64,000 nt of DNA, taken from contig JANZZP010000041.1 of the NCBI GenBank assembly GCA_026419335.1, positions 57,578 to 121,577 of the forward strand, in the 5' to 3' direction. The notes beneath the pieces were generated by a model that made no database searches, was not told the origin of the DNA, and saw only the letters and a list, made by a program, of their open reading frames with translations. Source of the stretch: Elusimicrobiales bacterium (GTDB lineage Bacteria; Elusimicrobiota; Elusimicrobia; Elusimicrobiales; UBA9959). The position numbers were made by a program, and so were the translations under genes. This document shows positions 19,558-28,105 of this stretch, in pieces; position 1 is the stretch's first letter; each line of letters begins with the position of its first letter.

Positions 19558-20574
19558 ATGGTTGATATAATATGTGGTGGACAAGCAGGAGATGAAGGAA
19601 AGGGGAAAATAGCAGCTTATTTAGCTATAAAAGATAAATATGATTACTGCATAAAAGTTGGTGGTCCAAATGCAGGGCATACAGTTTTTGTAAATGGTAA
19701 ACCCATTGCTTTAAGAAGTATTCCTGCTGGTTTTGTAAATCCCAAAACAAAACTTATACTCCCAGCAGGAAGTTATGTTATAGCAGAATGGCTCTATGAA
19801 GAAATAAAAGAAACTAATACACAAGACCGGCTAATTATAGATCCTAATTGTGTAGTTATTACAGAAAGACAAAAAAAGGAAGAAAGAGAAAATCTACACC
19901 TTATGGGGAATATTGGTAGTGTTGGAACAGGACTTGGAATAGCAATAAGAGATAGAATTGAACGTAAGAAAATTTTATTTGCAAAAGATTGTCCTCAACT
20001 TAAAAAATATATAAAATCAACTTATGAAATACTTGTAAAAGAAATAGAAAAAGGAAAAAAAATATTAATTGAAGGAACACAAGGTATAAAACTCTCTCTA
20101 TTACATGGAGATTATCCATATACTACCTCACGAGACACAACTGCATCAACATTTTTATCAGAATCTGGTCTTGGTCCAAAATATGTTAAAGACATTTATC
20201 TAATAATCAAACCTTATGTATCTAGAGTTGGGCCTGGACCACTTAAAAATGAAATTACAAATCCAAAAGAACTTGAGAAGTATCATACACAAGGAAGAGA
20301 AATTGGAAGTGTAAGCAAAAGATTAAGAAGAATAGGGAAATTTGAGTTTGAAACAGTAAAAAAAGCAATATTAATAAATTCGGCTACTAAAATAGCAGTA
20401 ACTCATTTTGACCTTATCTACAAACAAAAATTCAAAAAATTAAATGAAATAAAGGAAAGAAATGCTTTGAAATTTATACAGATACTTAAAAAATTGACTA
20501 AGATATATCCATATCCAAAATTATCATTAATATCTATAGGTCCAAATACAGAAGATATAATAGATTTAAGATAA
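19558..20574 (+). CDS. purA: Adenylosuccinate synthetase, short archaeal-type
   Basis: PurA joins IMP and aspartate using GTP. The P-loop-like GDEGKGK is at the N-terminus, NAGHT supplies the catalytic His, and EGTQG with YPYTTSRDTTAS follow. At 338 residues it is about 90 shorter than typical bacterial PurA (about 430) and matches the length and block order of short archaeal enzymes such as those of Pyrococcus (about 339). The usual Trp before GDEGKGK is Ala here, and the arginine-rich loop reads SKRLRRIGKFE rather than TGRRRRTGW. A GGAGG site precedes the ATG. Function is likely conserved because purB is adjacent. Confidence 0.9.
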   Translation: MVDIICGGQAGDEGKGKIAAYLAIKDKYDYCIKVGGPNAGHTVFVNGKPIALRSIPAGFVNPKTKLILPAGSYVIAEWLYEEIKETNTQDRLIIDPNCVVITERQKKEERENLHLMGNIGSVGTGLGIAIRDRIERKKILFAKDCPQLKKYIKSTYEILVKEIEKGKKILIEGTQGIKLSLLHGDYPYTTSRDTTASTFLSESGLGPKYVKDIYLIIKPYVSRVGPGPLKNEITNPKELEKYHTQGREIGSVSKRLRRIGKFEFETVKKAILINSATKIAVTHFDLIYKQKFKKLNEIKERNALKFIQILKKLTKIYPYPKLSLISIGPNTEDIIDLR

Positions 20575-21336
20575 ATGAACATAATAGTTTGCGTAAAAAC
20601 AGTAATTGAAGAAAATAATGTAGTAATAGATTCAAAAGGAAATATAAATAGAGAATCTTTAAAACTTAAAATAAACAAATCTGATGAATATGCTCTAGAA
20701 AATGCTTTAATTTTAAAAGATAAATTTAAATTTGAAGTAGTCACTGTAACAATGGGACCTCCTAATGCTAATGAAATTTTAAAAGATATTTATAGTAAAG
20801 GGGTAGATAAAACAATCCTTATAACAGATCCATTGCTAAAAGGCTCAGATTGTTTAATAACATCCAAAGTTCTTGCTGCTGCAGTTAAGAAAATAGCAAA
20901 AGAAAATTTTATAATATTAACTGGAGTTTCATCTGATGATGCTCATACTTCAATTATACCTGCACAACTTTCATGTTTATTAAATATACCTGCTGTATTC
21001 GCCGCTAAATTCATAGAATTAGAATCAGAAAAAGTAAAGATCGAAACAATTTCATCAAAAATAGAAATCAAAAAAATACCATTACTAATATCAATAGACA
21101 TATCATCAAAATTAAAACCCAGAATATCTCCTTTAAATCTCAGAATAAAAGCAAAAAACTATAATCCTATAAATTTGACATTAAAAGATTTAGAGCTTAT
21201 GTTAGATGGAAAGGATTCTCCAACTTTTGTTGAAAAAGTTACCACTAATTCCGATTCTAAAAAAAAGGAAACAAAATTTATAAACATAGATAACAATTCA
21301 GATATAGAAAATTTAAAAAAATTGATATATGAGTAA
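20575..21336 (+). CDS. etfB: Electron transfer flavoprotein, beta subunit
   Basis: EtfB pairs with EtfA to carry electrons between flavoprotein dehydrogenases and an acceptor, and binds AMP or a second FAD. The 253-residue protein begins MNIIVCVKTV and has NKSDEYALENAL, VTMGPPNANEIL and a DCLITSKVLAAAVKKI segment typical of the beta subunit. The ATG lies immediately after the purA stop with only a weak ribosome-binding site. It overlaps etfA by eight bases. No acyl-CoA dehydrogenase, lactate dehydrogenase or FixCX partner is in the window, so the physiological donor is unknown. Confidence 0.92.
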   Translation: MNIIVCVKTVIEENNVVIDSKGNINRESLKLKINKSDEYALENALILKDKFKFEVVTVTMGPPNANEILKDIYSKGVDKTILITDPLLKGSDCLITSKVLAAAVKKIAKENFIILTGVSSDDAHTSIIPAQLSCLLNIPAVFAAKFIELESEKVKIETISSKIEIKKIPLLISIDISSKLKPRISPLNLRIKAKNYNPINLTLKDLELMLDGKDSPTFVEKVTTNSDSKKKETKFINIDNNSDIENLKKLIYE

Positions 21337-22207
21337 TATATTAATAATCTCCTCAAATTCACCAACGATAGAATCAATATATAATTTTTTAATACAAAAA
21401 TTTAAAAATTTAAATTTCTATGCAATTTTAATATCTGAAAATTCAGAAAAACTTTCAATTAAAAATTCTTATTATATAAAATCAAATTATCCACCATCAG
21501 TAGAATTAGATCTAATTATAAATATCATAAATAATATATCTCCATTATATATATTCACATCATCTGAAATTGAAATTAAATCTCTTTCTGCTATGATTGC
21601 TGCAAAAATGAATATAGGAATCCTTTCAGATATATCTGAAATAGAATTTATAAATAACAAAATATATTTTTCTAAACCTTATATAAAAAATTTAAAAGCA
21701 GTTTTAAATTCTAACACAACACCCACAGTTATAACTCTTTCTTGTCTTAAAAAAAGCGAAAAACAATTTTTTGAATATGAACCCGTCAATATAAATTTTA
21801 AACCGAGATATAATATAGAAATTAATAAAATTAGATTACAAGACAATAATCTTGATATTCAAACAGCAAAAAAAGTTATTGGAATAGGAAGAGGAGTAAA
21901 AAAAGATGATATAAAATTAATAAAACAATTAGCTTCAAACATTGGAGCTGCTATTGGATATACCAGACCAGTTAGAGAAGAATTAGCTATAGAACAACAA
22001 TGTCAAATAGGAATAACGGGAAAATCAATTTCACCGAAATTATATATTGCTATTGGAATATCTGGAAAAGAATATCATATGAAAGGTATAATTAATGCAG
22101 AAAAGATAATAGCAATAAATACAGACCCTCAATCTCCAATTAAATACTATTCAGATTATTTTATATGTGCTGATTATAAAAAAGTAATTGAAAAATTATT
22201 ATTTTAA
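21329..22207 (+). CDS. etfA: Electron transfer flavoprotein, alpha subunit
   Basis: EtfA is the FAD-binding partner of EtfB. The C-terminal FAD domain is clear: GIGRGVKKDD, AIGYTRPVREE, and IGISGKEYHMKGIINAEKII followed by AINTDPQSPI. The N-terminal domain is poorly conserved and shortened, giving 292 residues rather than the usual 310-340. I see no extra ferredoxin domain. It ends 65 bases before maeB, which has its own promoter. Confidence 0.92.
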   Translation: MSNILIISSNSPTIESIYNFLIQKFKNLNFYAILISENSEKLSIKNSYYIKSNYPPSVELDLIINIINNISPLYIFTSSEIEIKSLSAMIAAKMNIGILSDISEIEFINNKIYFSKPYIKNLKAVLNSNTTPTVITLSCLKKSEKQFFEYEPVNINFKPRYNIEINKIRLQDNNLDIQTAKKVIGIGRGVKKDDIKLIKQLASNIGAAIGYTRPVREELAIEQQCQIGITGKSISPKLYIAIGISGKEYHMKGIINAEKIIAINTDPQSPIKYYSDYFICADYKKVIEKLLF

Positions 22208-22212
22208 AAATA

Positions 22213-22241
22213 TTGTAAAAAAAATTTTAATTTAATAAAAT
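22213..22241 (+). promoter_or_regulatory. Predicted maeB promoter
   Basis: TTGTAA at 22213-22218 and TAAAAT at 22236-22241 are separated by 17 bases, a good sigma-70-type pair. The predicted transcript has a leader of about 25 bases. Unlike ribBA, purB or rpmH, this gene keeps a conventional leader with a Shine-Dalgarno. Confidence 0.55.
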
Positions 22242-22252
22242 CAAAATTAGAA

Positions 22253-22268
22253 CCTTTCTGAAAGGAGG
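22253..22268 (+). promoter_or_regulatory. Small hairpin overlapping the maeB ribosome-binding site
   Basis: CCTTT (22253-22257) can pair with AAAGG (22261-22265) around a three-base loop. The right arm is the start of the AAAGGAGG Shine-Dalgarno, so the hairpin could dampen initiation. A five-base stem is weak and may be coincidental. Confidence 0.25.
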
Positions 22269-22272
22269 ATAA

Positions 22273-23622
22273 ATGAAAATAAATAGTATGAAAAAATACA
22301 GCAAAGAGGAACTAATAAAAAAAGCTAATAAACCGCAGGAAGATGCTTTGAAAATGCATCCTTTCTACGAAGGAAAAATAGAAACCTCTTTAAAGGCATG
22401 TGTAAGGAATTATGATGATTTTGCTATATGGTATACTCCAGGAGTAGCTGCTCCATGTAAAGATATACATAAAAACCCAGAAAAAGTTTTTGAACACACA
22501 AACAAAGGAAATACTATAGCAGTAGTCACTGATGGAACGAGGATTTTAGGACTTGGGAATATTGGACCTGAAGCTGGAATGCCAGTAATGGAAGGAAAAG
22601 CAATGCTTTTTAAATATCTTGGAGGGGTTGATGCTGTACCAATATGCTTAAAAACAACAGATGCTGATGAAATAATAAAAACAGTTACATACCTAGAACC
22701 ATGTTTTGGTGGTATTAATTTAGAAGATATAGAGCAACCAAAATGCTTTTATATACTTGATGAACTTAGAAAAAGAATGAGTATTCCTGTTTGGCACGAC
22801 GATCAACAAGGTACGGCAACAGTATGTCTTGCTGGGCTTATTAATGCATTAAAAATAGTTGGGAAAAAAATATCTGATGTAAAGATAGTACTACTTGGAG
22901 CAGGAGCAGCAAATATAAGAATAGGATGGTTATATATAAAATATGGTGCAAAACCAGGAAACTTAATATATGTAGATTCTAAAGGAATATTACACAAAGG
23001 TAGAGAAGACTTAAAAAACCACAAAGAAAAGTGGGAAATGTGTCAGATAACAAATGAAAAGCAAATAACAGGTGGATTACAAGAAGCTTTAGTCGGGGCT
23101 GATGTTTTAAGTGCTGCATCTACACCAGGTCCTGATTTAGTTAAAAAAGAATGGGTTGCCAATATGAATAAAAACGCCATCGTATTTGTTACTGCAAACC
23201 CTATACCTGAAATGTGGCCTTGGGACGCTTTAGAGGCTGGAGCAAGAATTGTTGCAACTGGTAGAAGTGATTTTCCAAACCAAGTTAATAATTCTTTAGG
23301 TTTTCCTGGTATATTTAGAGGTGCTTTAGATGTTAGAGCAAAAACTATAACAGACGAAATGTGTATAGCAGCTGCCGAAGCATTAGCAAAATATGCTCAA
23401 AAGAAAGGAATATCAGAAGATTATATTATACCCACAATGGATGAACCAGAAGTCTATATTGAAGAAGCAGTTGCTGTAGCAAAAATGGCAATAAAACAAA
23501 ATATAGCAAGAATTAAACTTAGTGAAAAAGAATTAAGAAAATCAGCTGAGGAAAAAATTTTGAGAGCTATAAAAGATACTAAACTTAGAATGAAAAATGA
23601 AATAATTAAAAAATATAAGTAA
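22273..23622 (+). CDS. maeB: Malic enzyme (malate dehydrogenase, decarboxylating)
   Basis: This enzyme oxidatively decarboxylates malate to pyruvate with NAD(P). The N-terminal domain has YTPGVAAPCKDI and TDGTRILGLGNIGPEAGMPVMEGK. The metal and substrate residues include INLEDIEQPKCF and WHDDQQGTA, and the nucleotide fold has LLGAGAANIR. At 449 residues it is the short form without the C-terminal phosphotransacetylase-like domain of E. coli MaeB (about 760). The ATG follows an AAAGGAGG site at five bases. NAD or NADP preference cannot be read reliably. Confidence 0.93.
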   Translation: MKINSMKKYSKEELIKKANKPQEDALKMHPFYEGKIETSLKACVRNYDDFAIWYTPGVAAPCKDIHKNPEKVFEHTNKGNTIAVVTDGTRILGLGNIGPEAGMPVMEGKAMLFKYLGGVDAVPICLKTTDADEIIKTVTYLEPCFGGINLEDIEQPKCFYILDELRKRMSIPVWHDDQQGTATVCLAGLINALKIVGKKISDVKIVLLGAGAANIRIGWLYIKYGAKPGNLIYVDSKGILHKGREDLKNHKEKWEMCQITNEKQITGGLQEALVGADVLSAASTPGPDLVKKEWVANMNKNAIVFVTANPIPEMWPWDALEAGARIVATGRSDFPNQVNNSLGFPGIFRGALDVRAKTITDEMCIAAAEALAKYAQKKGISEDYIIPTMDEPEVYIEEAVAVAKMAIKQNIARIKLSEKELRKSAEEKILRAIKDTKLRMKNEIIKKYK

Positions 23623-23634
23623 AAATAAAAATTG

Positions 23635-23640
23635 TATAAT
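23635..23640 (+). promoter_or_regulatory. -10 box upstream of the tRNA
   Basis: A perfect TATAAT lies 11 bases before the first base of the tRNA. No good -35 hexamer is visible. This promoter could drive the tRNA together with greA, which starts 24 bases after the tRNA. Confidence 0.5.
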
Positions 23641-23651
23641 ATAAATAATAA

Positions 23652-23725
23652 GGCACCGTAGCTCAGGTGGTTAGAGCGGGCGTTTCATAAGCGCTAGGTC
23701 GGAGGTTCGAGCCCTCCCGGTGCCA
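23652..23725 (+). tRNA. tRNA with CAU anticodon, probably elongator Met
   Basis: The cloverleaf folds completely: acceptor stem GGCACCG with CGGTGCC (7 bp), D-stem GCTC with GAGC, an anticodon arm with loop TTCATAA and anticodon CAT, and T-arm GGAGG-TTCGAGC-CCTCC. The discriminator is A73 and CCA is not encoded. The first pair is a true G-C, so it is not the initiator tRNA. Elongator Met is the most likely identity, but tRNA-Ile whose C34 is modified by TilS cannot be excluded, since its anticodon is also CAT. Confidence 0.95.
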
Positions 23726-23748
23726 AACATATTTGAAAAGGGGAAGAA

Positions 23749-24216
23749 ATGTCAGAAGTTATTCTTACGTATGAAGGATTAAAAAAACTTAGAGAAGAAC
23801 TTCAAAATTTATATAAAGAAAGAGATGAAATAAACAAAGAAATAGATGAAGCAAGGCAACAAGGTGATTTAAGTGAAAATGCAGGATATCAGTATGCAAA
23901 AGAAAAACAATTACTTATCTTCAAAAGAATAACAGAAATAGAAAGTCTAATAAGAAATGCAAAAATAATAGATACATCTCAAGTCAGTAAAGATGAGGTA
24001 AGGATTGGCGCTAAAGTTAAGCTGCTTGACATTGAAACCAATAAAGAAAGTATATATACGATAGTATCACTTGCCGAAAGTAATCCTCTTGAAGGGAAGA
24101 TATCTGCAAATTCTCCACTTGCTCAAGGAATATTAGGTTCTAAAGTAGGAGAAGAAAAAATAGTAAAACTCCCAAAAGGAGAAAAAAAATTTAGAATAGT
24201 TTCTATAGAATATTAA
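23749..24216 (+). CDS. greA: Transcript cleavage factor GreA
   Basis: GreA enters the RNA polymerase secondary channel and stimulates cleavage of backtracked transcripts. The 155-residue protein has an N-terminal coiled coil with the acidic tip (DLSENAGYQYAKEKQ) and a C-terminal FKBP-like domain ending in FRIVSIEY. It is preceded by a GGGGAAG-like ribosome-binding site and sits directly downstream of the tRNA, so the two are probably co-transcribed. Confidence 0.96.
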   Translation: MSEVILTYEGLKKLREELQNLYKERDEINKEIDEARQQGDLSENAGYQYAKEKQLLIFKRITEIESLIRNAKIIDTSQVSKDEVRIGAKVKLLDIETNKESIYTIVSLAESNPLEGKISANSPLAQGILGSKVGEEKIVKLPKGEKKFRIVSIEY

Positions 24217-24227
24217 CGGAGGATTCT

Positions 24228-25604
24228 ATGCCATTTTGGGGACAGAAAGATGATGTACCAAAACAACAATCGAATATTACCCCTCAATCACAGACAAACC
24301 AAATTCCTTCATCGGACATTTTAAAATATAATACCTTGGAAGAAGCATATAACAACATTGTAAATACAAAAATGAAATCTCCTGCTATAGACCTTGCTAT
24401 AAAAGTTAGTGATATAATATTAGAATTCGCTATAAAAGAAAGAGCCAGCGATGTTCATATTGAAGGGCAAGGGCAAAATTTAAGAATACGATTTAGAATC
24501 GATGGAATACTACATGATGTATTAAATGTAGCAAAAAATTCTCAAATACCTTTAACTCAAAGAATAAGAGTACTGGCAGGTTTTGATCCAGAACCACCTT
24601 CAACATATAGAAATGAAGAAGGAAGATTTCAAAAAATAATAAACGGAAGAACAATACAGGTAAGAGTATCATCTTTTCCTACAATAAATGGAGAAAAATT
24701 AGTTCTTAGAGTTTTAGACAAAGGACAACTTGGACTTGATATAGAACAACTTGGCATGGAAGCAGATACTTTATCTATAATAAAAAAAGTTATTAGAAAT
24801 CCATATGGAATATTTTTTGTTACAGGAGCAACTGGTTCAGGGAAAACAACAACTCTTTATGCTATGTTAAAAAACATAAATAATTCTGCCATTAACATAA
24901 TAACCCTTGAAGATCCTGTTGAATACAGACTTGAAGGAATAAATCAAGCACAAATAGATTTTAAAAAAGGTTTTACTTGGTCGGAAGGTCTTAGAACTAT
25001 CTTAAGACAAGATCCTGATGTAATTATGATCGGTGAAATTAGAGATTATGAAACTGCTGAGATATCTTTAAGAGCCGCTTTAACAGGACATTTATTATTT
25101 ACCACTATTCATACAATAAACGCTCCAAGCACTATAGAAAGACTCTTTGAAATGGGAATTCCTCCATTCTTAATTGCGTCATCTATGATAGGAGCTATGT
25201 CACAACGCTTAGTAAGAAAGGTATGTCAAAAATGTTCAAAAAAAGCTGCACCTCCAACAGAAGCAAGTGTAAATGAATTTGTCAAAAATATGGAACCATT
25301 CGAAGCCAGAATAGTAAAAGAATTACTTCTTCAAGCAAATGCTGATTATAAAGTTGCAAATGAAAGTGGATGCTCAGAATGTAGAAATACAGGATATATG
25401 GGTAGAACTGGTATATTTGAACTAATGCTTATGAATGAAGAAATAAGAAAAGAAGTTTTGAATCATTCTACAACCGACGTTATTAAAAAAGTTGCGATAC
25501 AAACTGGAAAAATGAAAACATTACTTATGGATGGTATACTAAAAGCTAGAAGTGGAATTACTACACTTGCAGAAGTAATAAGAGTAACAGCAACTATGGT
25601 TTAG
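24228..25604 (+). CDS. GspE/PilB-family secretion or pilus assembly ATPase
   Basis: This is a hexameric ATPase that powers type II secretion or type IV pilus extension from the cytoplasmic side. It has Walker A GATGSGKTT at residues 200-208, the Asp box, Walker B VIMIGEIRD at 265-273, and the four-Cys zinc motif of GspE/PilB at Cys333, 336, 382 and 385, which excludes PilT. At 458 residues it lacks the full N-terminal MshEN-type domain of PilB (about 560); its N-terminal 40 residues are Gln/Pro rich and look flexible. No pilin, PilC or secretin gene is nearby, so its partner machine is encoded elsewhere. Confidence 0.9.
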   Translation: MPFWGQKDDVPKQQSNITPQSQTNQIPSSDILKYNTLEEAYNNIVNTKMKSPAIDLAIKVSDIILEFAIKERASDVHIEGQGQNLRIRFRIDGILHDVLNVAKNSQIPLTQRIRVLAGFDPEPPSTYRNEEGRFQKIINGRTIQVRVSSFPTINGEKLVLRVLDKGQLGLDIEQLGMEADTLSIIKKVIRNPYGIFFVTGATGSGKTTTLYAMLKNINNSAINIITLEDPVEYRLEGINQAQIDFKKGFTWSEGLRTILRQDPDVIMIGEIRDYETAEISLRAALTGHLLFTTIHTINAPSTIERLFEMGIPPFLIASSMIGAMSQRLVRKVCQKCSKKAAPPTEASVNEFVKNMEPFEARIVKELLLQANADYKVANESGCSECRNTGYMGRTGIFELMLMNEEIRKEVLNHSTTDVIKKVAIQTGKMKTLLMDGILKARSGITTLAEVIRVTATMV

Positions 25605-25611
25605 TTTTTTA

Positions 25612-26565
25612 ATGAAAAATGCAGTATTAAAATTTGGTGGAAGTTCAATATCAAATTCAGATAAACTTTTTTATGTAGCAACTCGCATAAAAGAACATCT
25701 TAATATATACGACAAATTAATAGTTATACTTTCTGCCCCTTCAAACATAACAGATGATTTAATTAAACTTTCAAACAATATATCAAATAAATTATCTCCA
25801 CCTCCTTCCCTACTACAAATAGGAGAACTTTTAAGTATATCACTTATGCAACATGCTTTAAAAAGAAAGAAAGTCAAAGCAATTGCTCTAAATCACTATC
25901 AATTATCAATAATAGGAACCGGTGATATGAATAATGCGAAAATAATATCGGTTAACAAAAAAAAGATATATCAATATTTTACTGAATATGACGTTTTGTT
26001 AATCCCTGGATTCATAGCATGTGACAAAAATTTAAATGTTATGACATTGGGTAGAGGGGGAAGTGATTATACAGCAACTTATATGGCATATATTTTATCA
26101 TCCCCATGTTATCTTTACACAGACATAAAGGGAATATATAGCGCTGATCCTTCAAATATAGAAGATGCTTTAAAAATAAAAAAAATTTCATACGATGAGT
26201 TAAACAATATAATAAAATATGCCACACAAGTAAGGCAAACAAAAGCAATCAAATTCGCATTTCAAAAAAAACTCGAACTTTATATTGGTTCAACTTTTCA
26301 TCCAGATGAAAAACCAACTTTAATAACACAAGACAAATATGATAAAAAAATAAAGTTTATAAATATGTTAAAATATAAAAACTCAACTATTATCCATATG
26401 ATAGGAAACTATATAGAAAAAAGAGATGAAATATTTAAAGAAATCTTATCCAATATAAAAAATTCAAGAATCAAAAAATATAAAGACATAATTGAAATAA
26501 AAACAACTACTAAACTATCAAAAGAAGATTTTAGAAAAATTCATAATAAATTTGTATTTAGATGA
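25612..26565 (+). CDS. Aspartokinase-like amino acid kinase, short
   Basis: The enzyme probably phosphorylates aspartate in the first step of the lysine, threonine and methionine pathway. It has LKFGGSSIS at the N-terminus, GRGGSDYT at 147-154 and LYTDIKGIYSADP at 168-180, which are aspartokinase signatures. At 317 residues it is shorter than the usual 400 or more: after the kinase domain only about 70 residues remain, enough for one divergent ACT-like segment. Allosteric feedback may thus be reduced or different. The start is seven bases after the preceding gene and lacks a strong ribosome-binding site. Its 3' end overlaps the convergent gene by eight bases. Confidence 0.82.
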   Translation: MKNAVLKFGGSSISNSDKLFYVATRIKEHLNIYDKLIVILSAPSNITDDLIKLSNNISNKLSPPPSLLQIGELLSISLMQHALKRKKVKAIALNHYQLSIIGTGDMNNAKIISVNKKKIYQYFTEYDVLLIPGFIACDKNLNVMTLGRGGSDYTATYMAYILSSPCYLYTDIKGIYSADPSNIEDALKIKKISYDELNNIIKYATQVRQTKAIKFAFQKKLELYIGSTFHPDEKPTLITQDKYDKKIKFINMLKYKNSTIIHMIGNYIEKRDEIFKEILSNIKNSRIKKYKDIIEIKTTTKLSKEDFRKIHNKFVFR

Positions 26566-27901
26566 ATTGTCCAAAAGGGGGAGATTTAAATATTCCTTGT
26601 TTATATACCTCCCTACCTCTTAAATAAAGAGAAGTTACTTTTCCTTTTAATTTAATTCCTTCATAACAACTATAATTAGTTTTGTGATATAATTGCGAAT
26701 TTTTAACAATAAATTCAATATTTGGATCAAAAATACATATATCTGCATCGTAATTTAGCTCTATTTTACCTTTATTTTTAAGAGAAAATATTTTAGCAGA
26801 ATTTGATGACAATATTTTCTGCATATCAAAAAGTGTTAAAAATCCTTTTTGAACTCCAAAAGTATAAATAATAGAGGAAGTAAGTTGAGCACTAGATATA
26901 CCCATTGGTATTTTTAAGACATCGTCTTTAAATTTCTCTTTATCTTCCTTATTAAATCCACAAGAATCACTAGAAACAACATCAAAATATCTTAAATTTT
27001 CAATTAACATTTTTTTATTAAACTTATCTCTAACAGGTGGAGTAAAAGTATAAAGATGTGAATCCTTCTTATAATATATTGAATCATCAAAAATGATATA
27101 TTGCGGGCAAGTTTCAGCATATACATTATAACCCATTGTTCTATATTTTAATATCATCTCAAGAGATTTTAATGAAGAAATATGAACAAAATAAATGGTT
27201 GCTCCAAACAACTCGTTAAGCTTCAATAACTTATATACTGCATAATTTTCTGAAAATTCATCTCTTATTTTATGATGAAACTTAACAGGAATTTTATTTT
27301 TATAAAAGTTAGAAATTCTATATTCTATCAAATCATCATCTTCAGCATGAACACATATAATAAGTCCTAATTTAGAAGCTATATTTAAAAGATATGGGAA
27401 AAAACAATCTAAAAGTCTTAACCCTCTTTTCGTATATGCTGTAAAAATTTTAACAGATCTAAAACCAAAATTTTTTGCTTCATATAATTTTTTCTTTAAA
27501 TCCAAAATATTTTTTATGTCTTTTATAACATAATGAAAAAAATAATCACAATATGAAGATTTAGCTTCTTTTAATCTTTTATTTAAATCACTTGAAGGAT
27601 AATAATTACCACTTGTGAAATCACCAATGGTACCTATTCCACCACAAACTGCTGCTTTAGTTCCGGTTTCAAAATCATCTCTGCTATATAAATTAGAATC
27701 TAATTTAAGATGAAAATGACAATGAATATCAACAAAAGCTGGGAATATAATTTTATCAGAAACATCAACAATTTCGCAATTTGAAATATTAATAGATTTA
27801 GAAATTTGTTTTATCTTATTTCCTTCAACAAATAAATCCACTTTTAGATTTCCGTTATTTTGGGGCAAAATTGCATTCTTAAATAAAATTCTATTATTCA
27901 C
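26558..27901 (-). CDS. Dihydroorotase/hydantoinase-family cyclic amidohydrolase
   Basis: This is a metal-dependent hydrolase of cyclic amides. All binuclear metal ligands are visible, numbering from the GTG at 27901: His60 and His62 (DIHCHFH), carboxylated Lys151 (VKIFTAY), His185 (CVHAEDD), His240 (FVHISS) and Asp312 (SSDSCGF). The KIF-type lysine motif and the NSAKIFSLKNKGKIELNYDADICIFDP-like end (in blocks) resemble dihydropyrimidinase/hydantoinase more than PyrC, but substrate cannot be deduced. A longer frame from ATG 27934 would overlap the upstream small gene by 41 bases; GTG 27901 gives an eight-base overlap and fits the family start (NNRILFKNA). It ends the rimP-ribF block. Confidence 0.83.
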   Translation of the reverse strand: MNNRILFKNAILPQNNGNLKVDLFVEGNKIKQISKSINISNCEIVDVSDKIIFPAFVDIHCHFHLKLDSNLYSRDDFETGTKAAVCGGIGTIGDFTSGNYYPSSDLNKRLKEAKSSYCDYFFHYVIKDIKNILDLKKKLYEAKNFGFRSVKIFTAYTKRGLRLLDCFFPYLLNIASKLGLIICVHAEDDDLIEYRISNFYKNKIPVKFHHKIRDEFSENYAVYKLLKLNELFGATIYFVHISSLKSLEMILKYRTMGYNVYAETCPQYIIFDDSIYYKKDSHLYTFTPPVRDKFNKKMLIENLRYFDVVSSDSCGFNKEDKEKFKDDVLKIPMGISSAQLTSSIIYTFGVQKGFLTLFDMQKILSSNSAKIFSLKNKGKIELNYDADICIFDPNIEFIVKNSQLYHKTNYSCYEGIKLKGKVTSLYLRGREVYKQGIFKSPPFGQFI

Positions 27902-28091
27902 TTTTAGTTTGTAAGACAACTGGTAAAAAAGCAATACTTAAAGATATTATTATAATAAAGTAGAAAAAAACAAAAGAATAAAGTTCAACTATATCTGATA
28001 ACTCAGGTATAGTTTTCTTAAAAAGATATATACTCCATATTATCCCCACACACCACAAAATTCCAAATATAATTCTAATTATACTCCTCAT
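27894..28091 (-). CDS. Small two-helix membrane protein, unknown function
   Basis: This 65-residue ORF encodes two hydrophobic helices (about residues 5-24 and 38-60) separated by a short polar stretch with KKTIPELSD. I do not recognise a family. It fills the only gap between ribF (ends 28106) and the amidohydrolase, on the same strand, and overlaps the latter by eight bases, which suggests a real translated gene. There is no good ribosome-binding site before the ATG; an AGGAG occurs just inside the coding sequence, so the true start could be slightly downstream. Confidence 0.55.
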   Translation of the reverse strand: MRSIIRIIFGILWCVGIIWSIYLFKKTIPELSDIVELYSFVFFYFIIIISLSIAFLPVVLQTKSE

Positions 28092-28105
28092 AATTTAAAA
28101 TTTTA

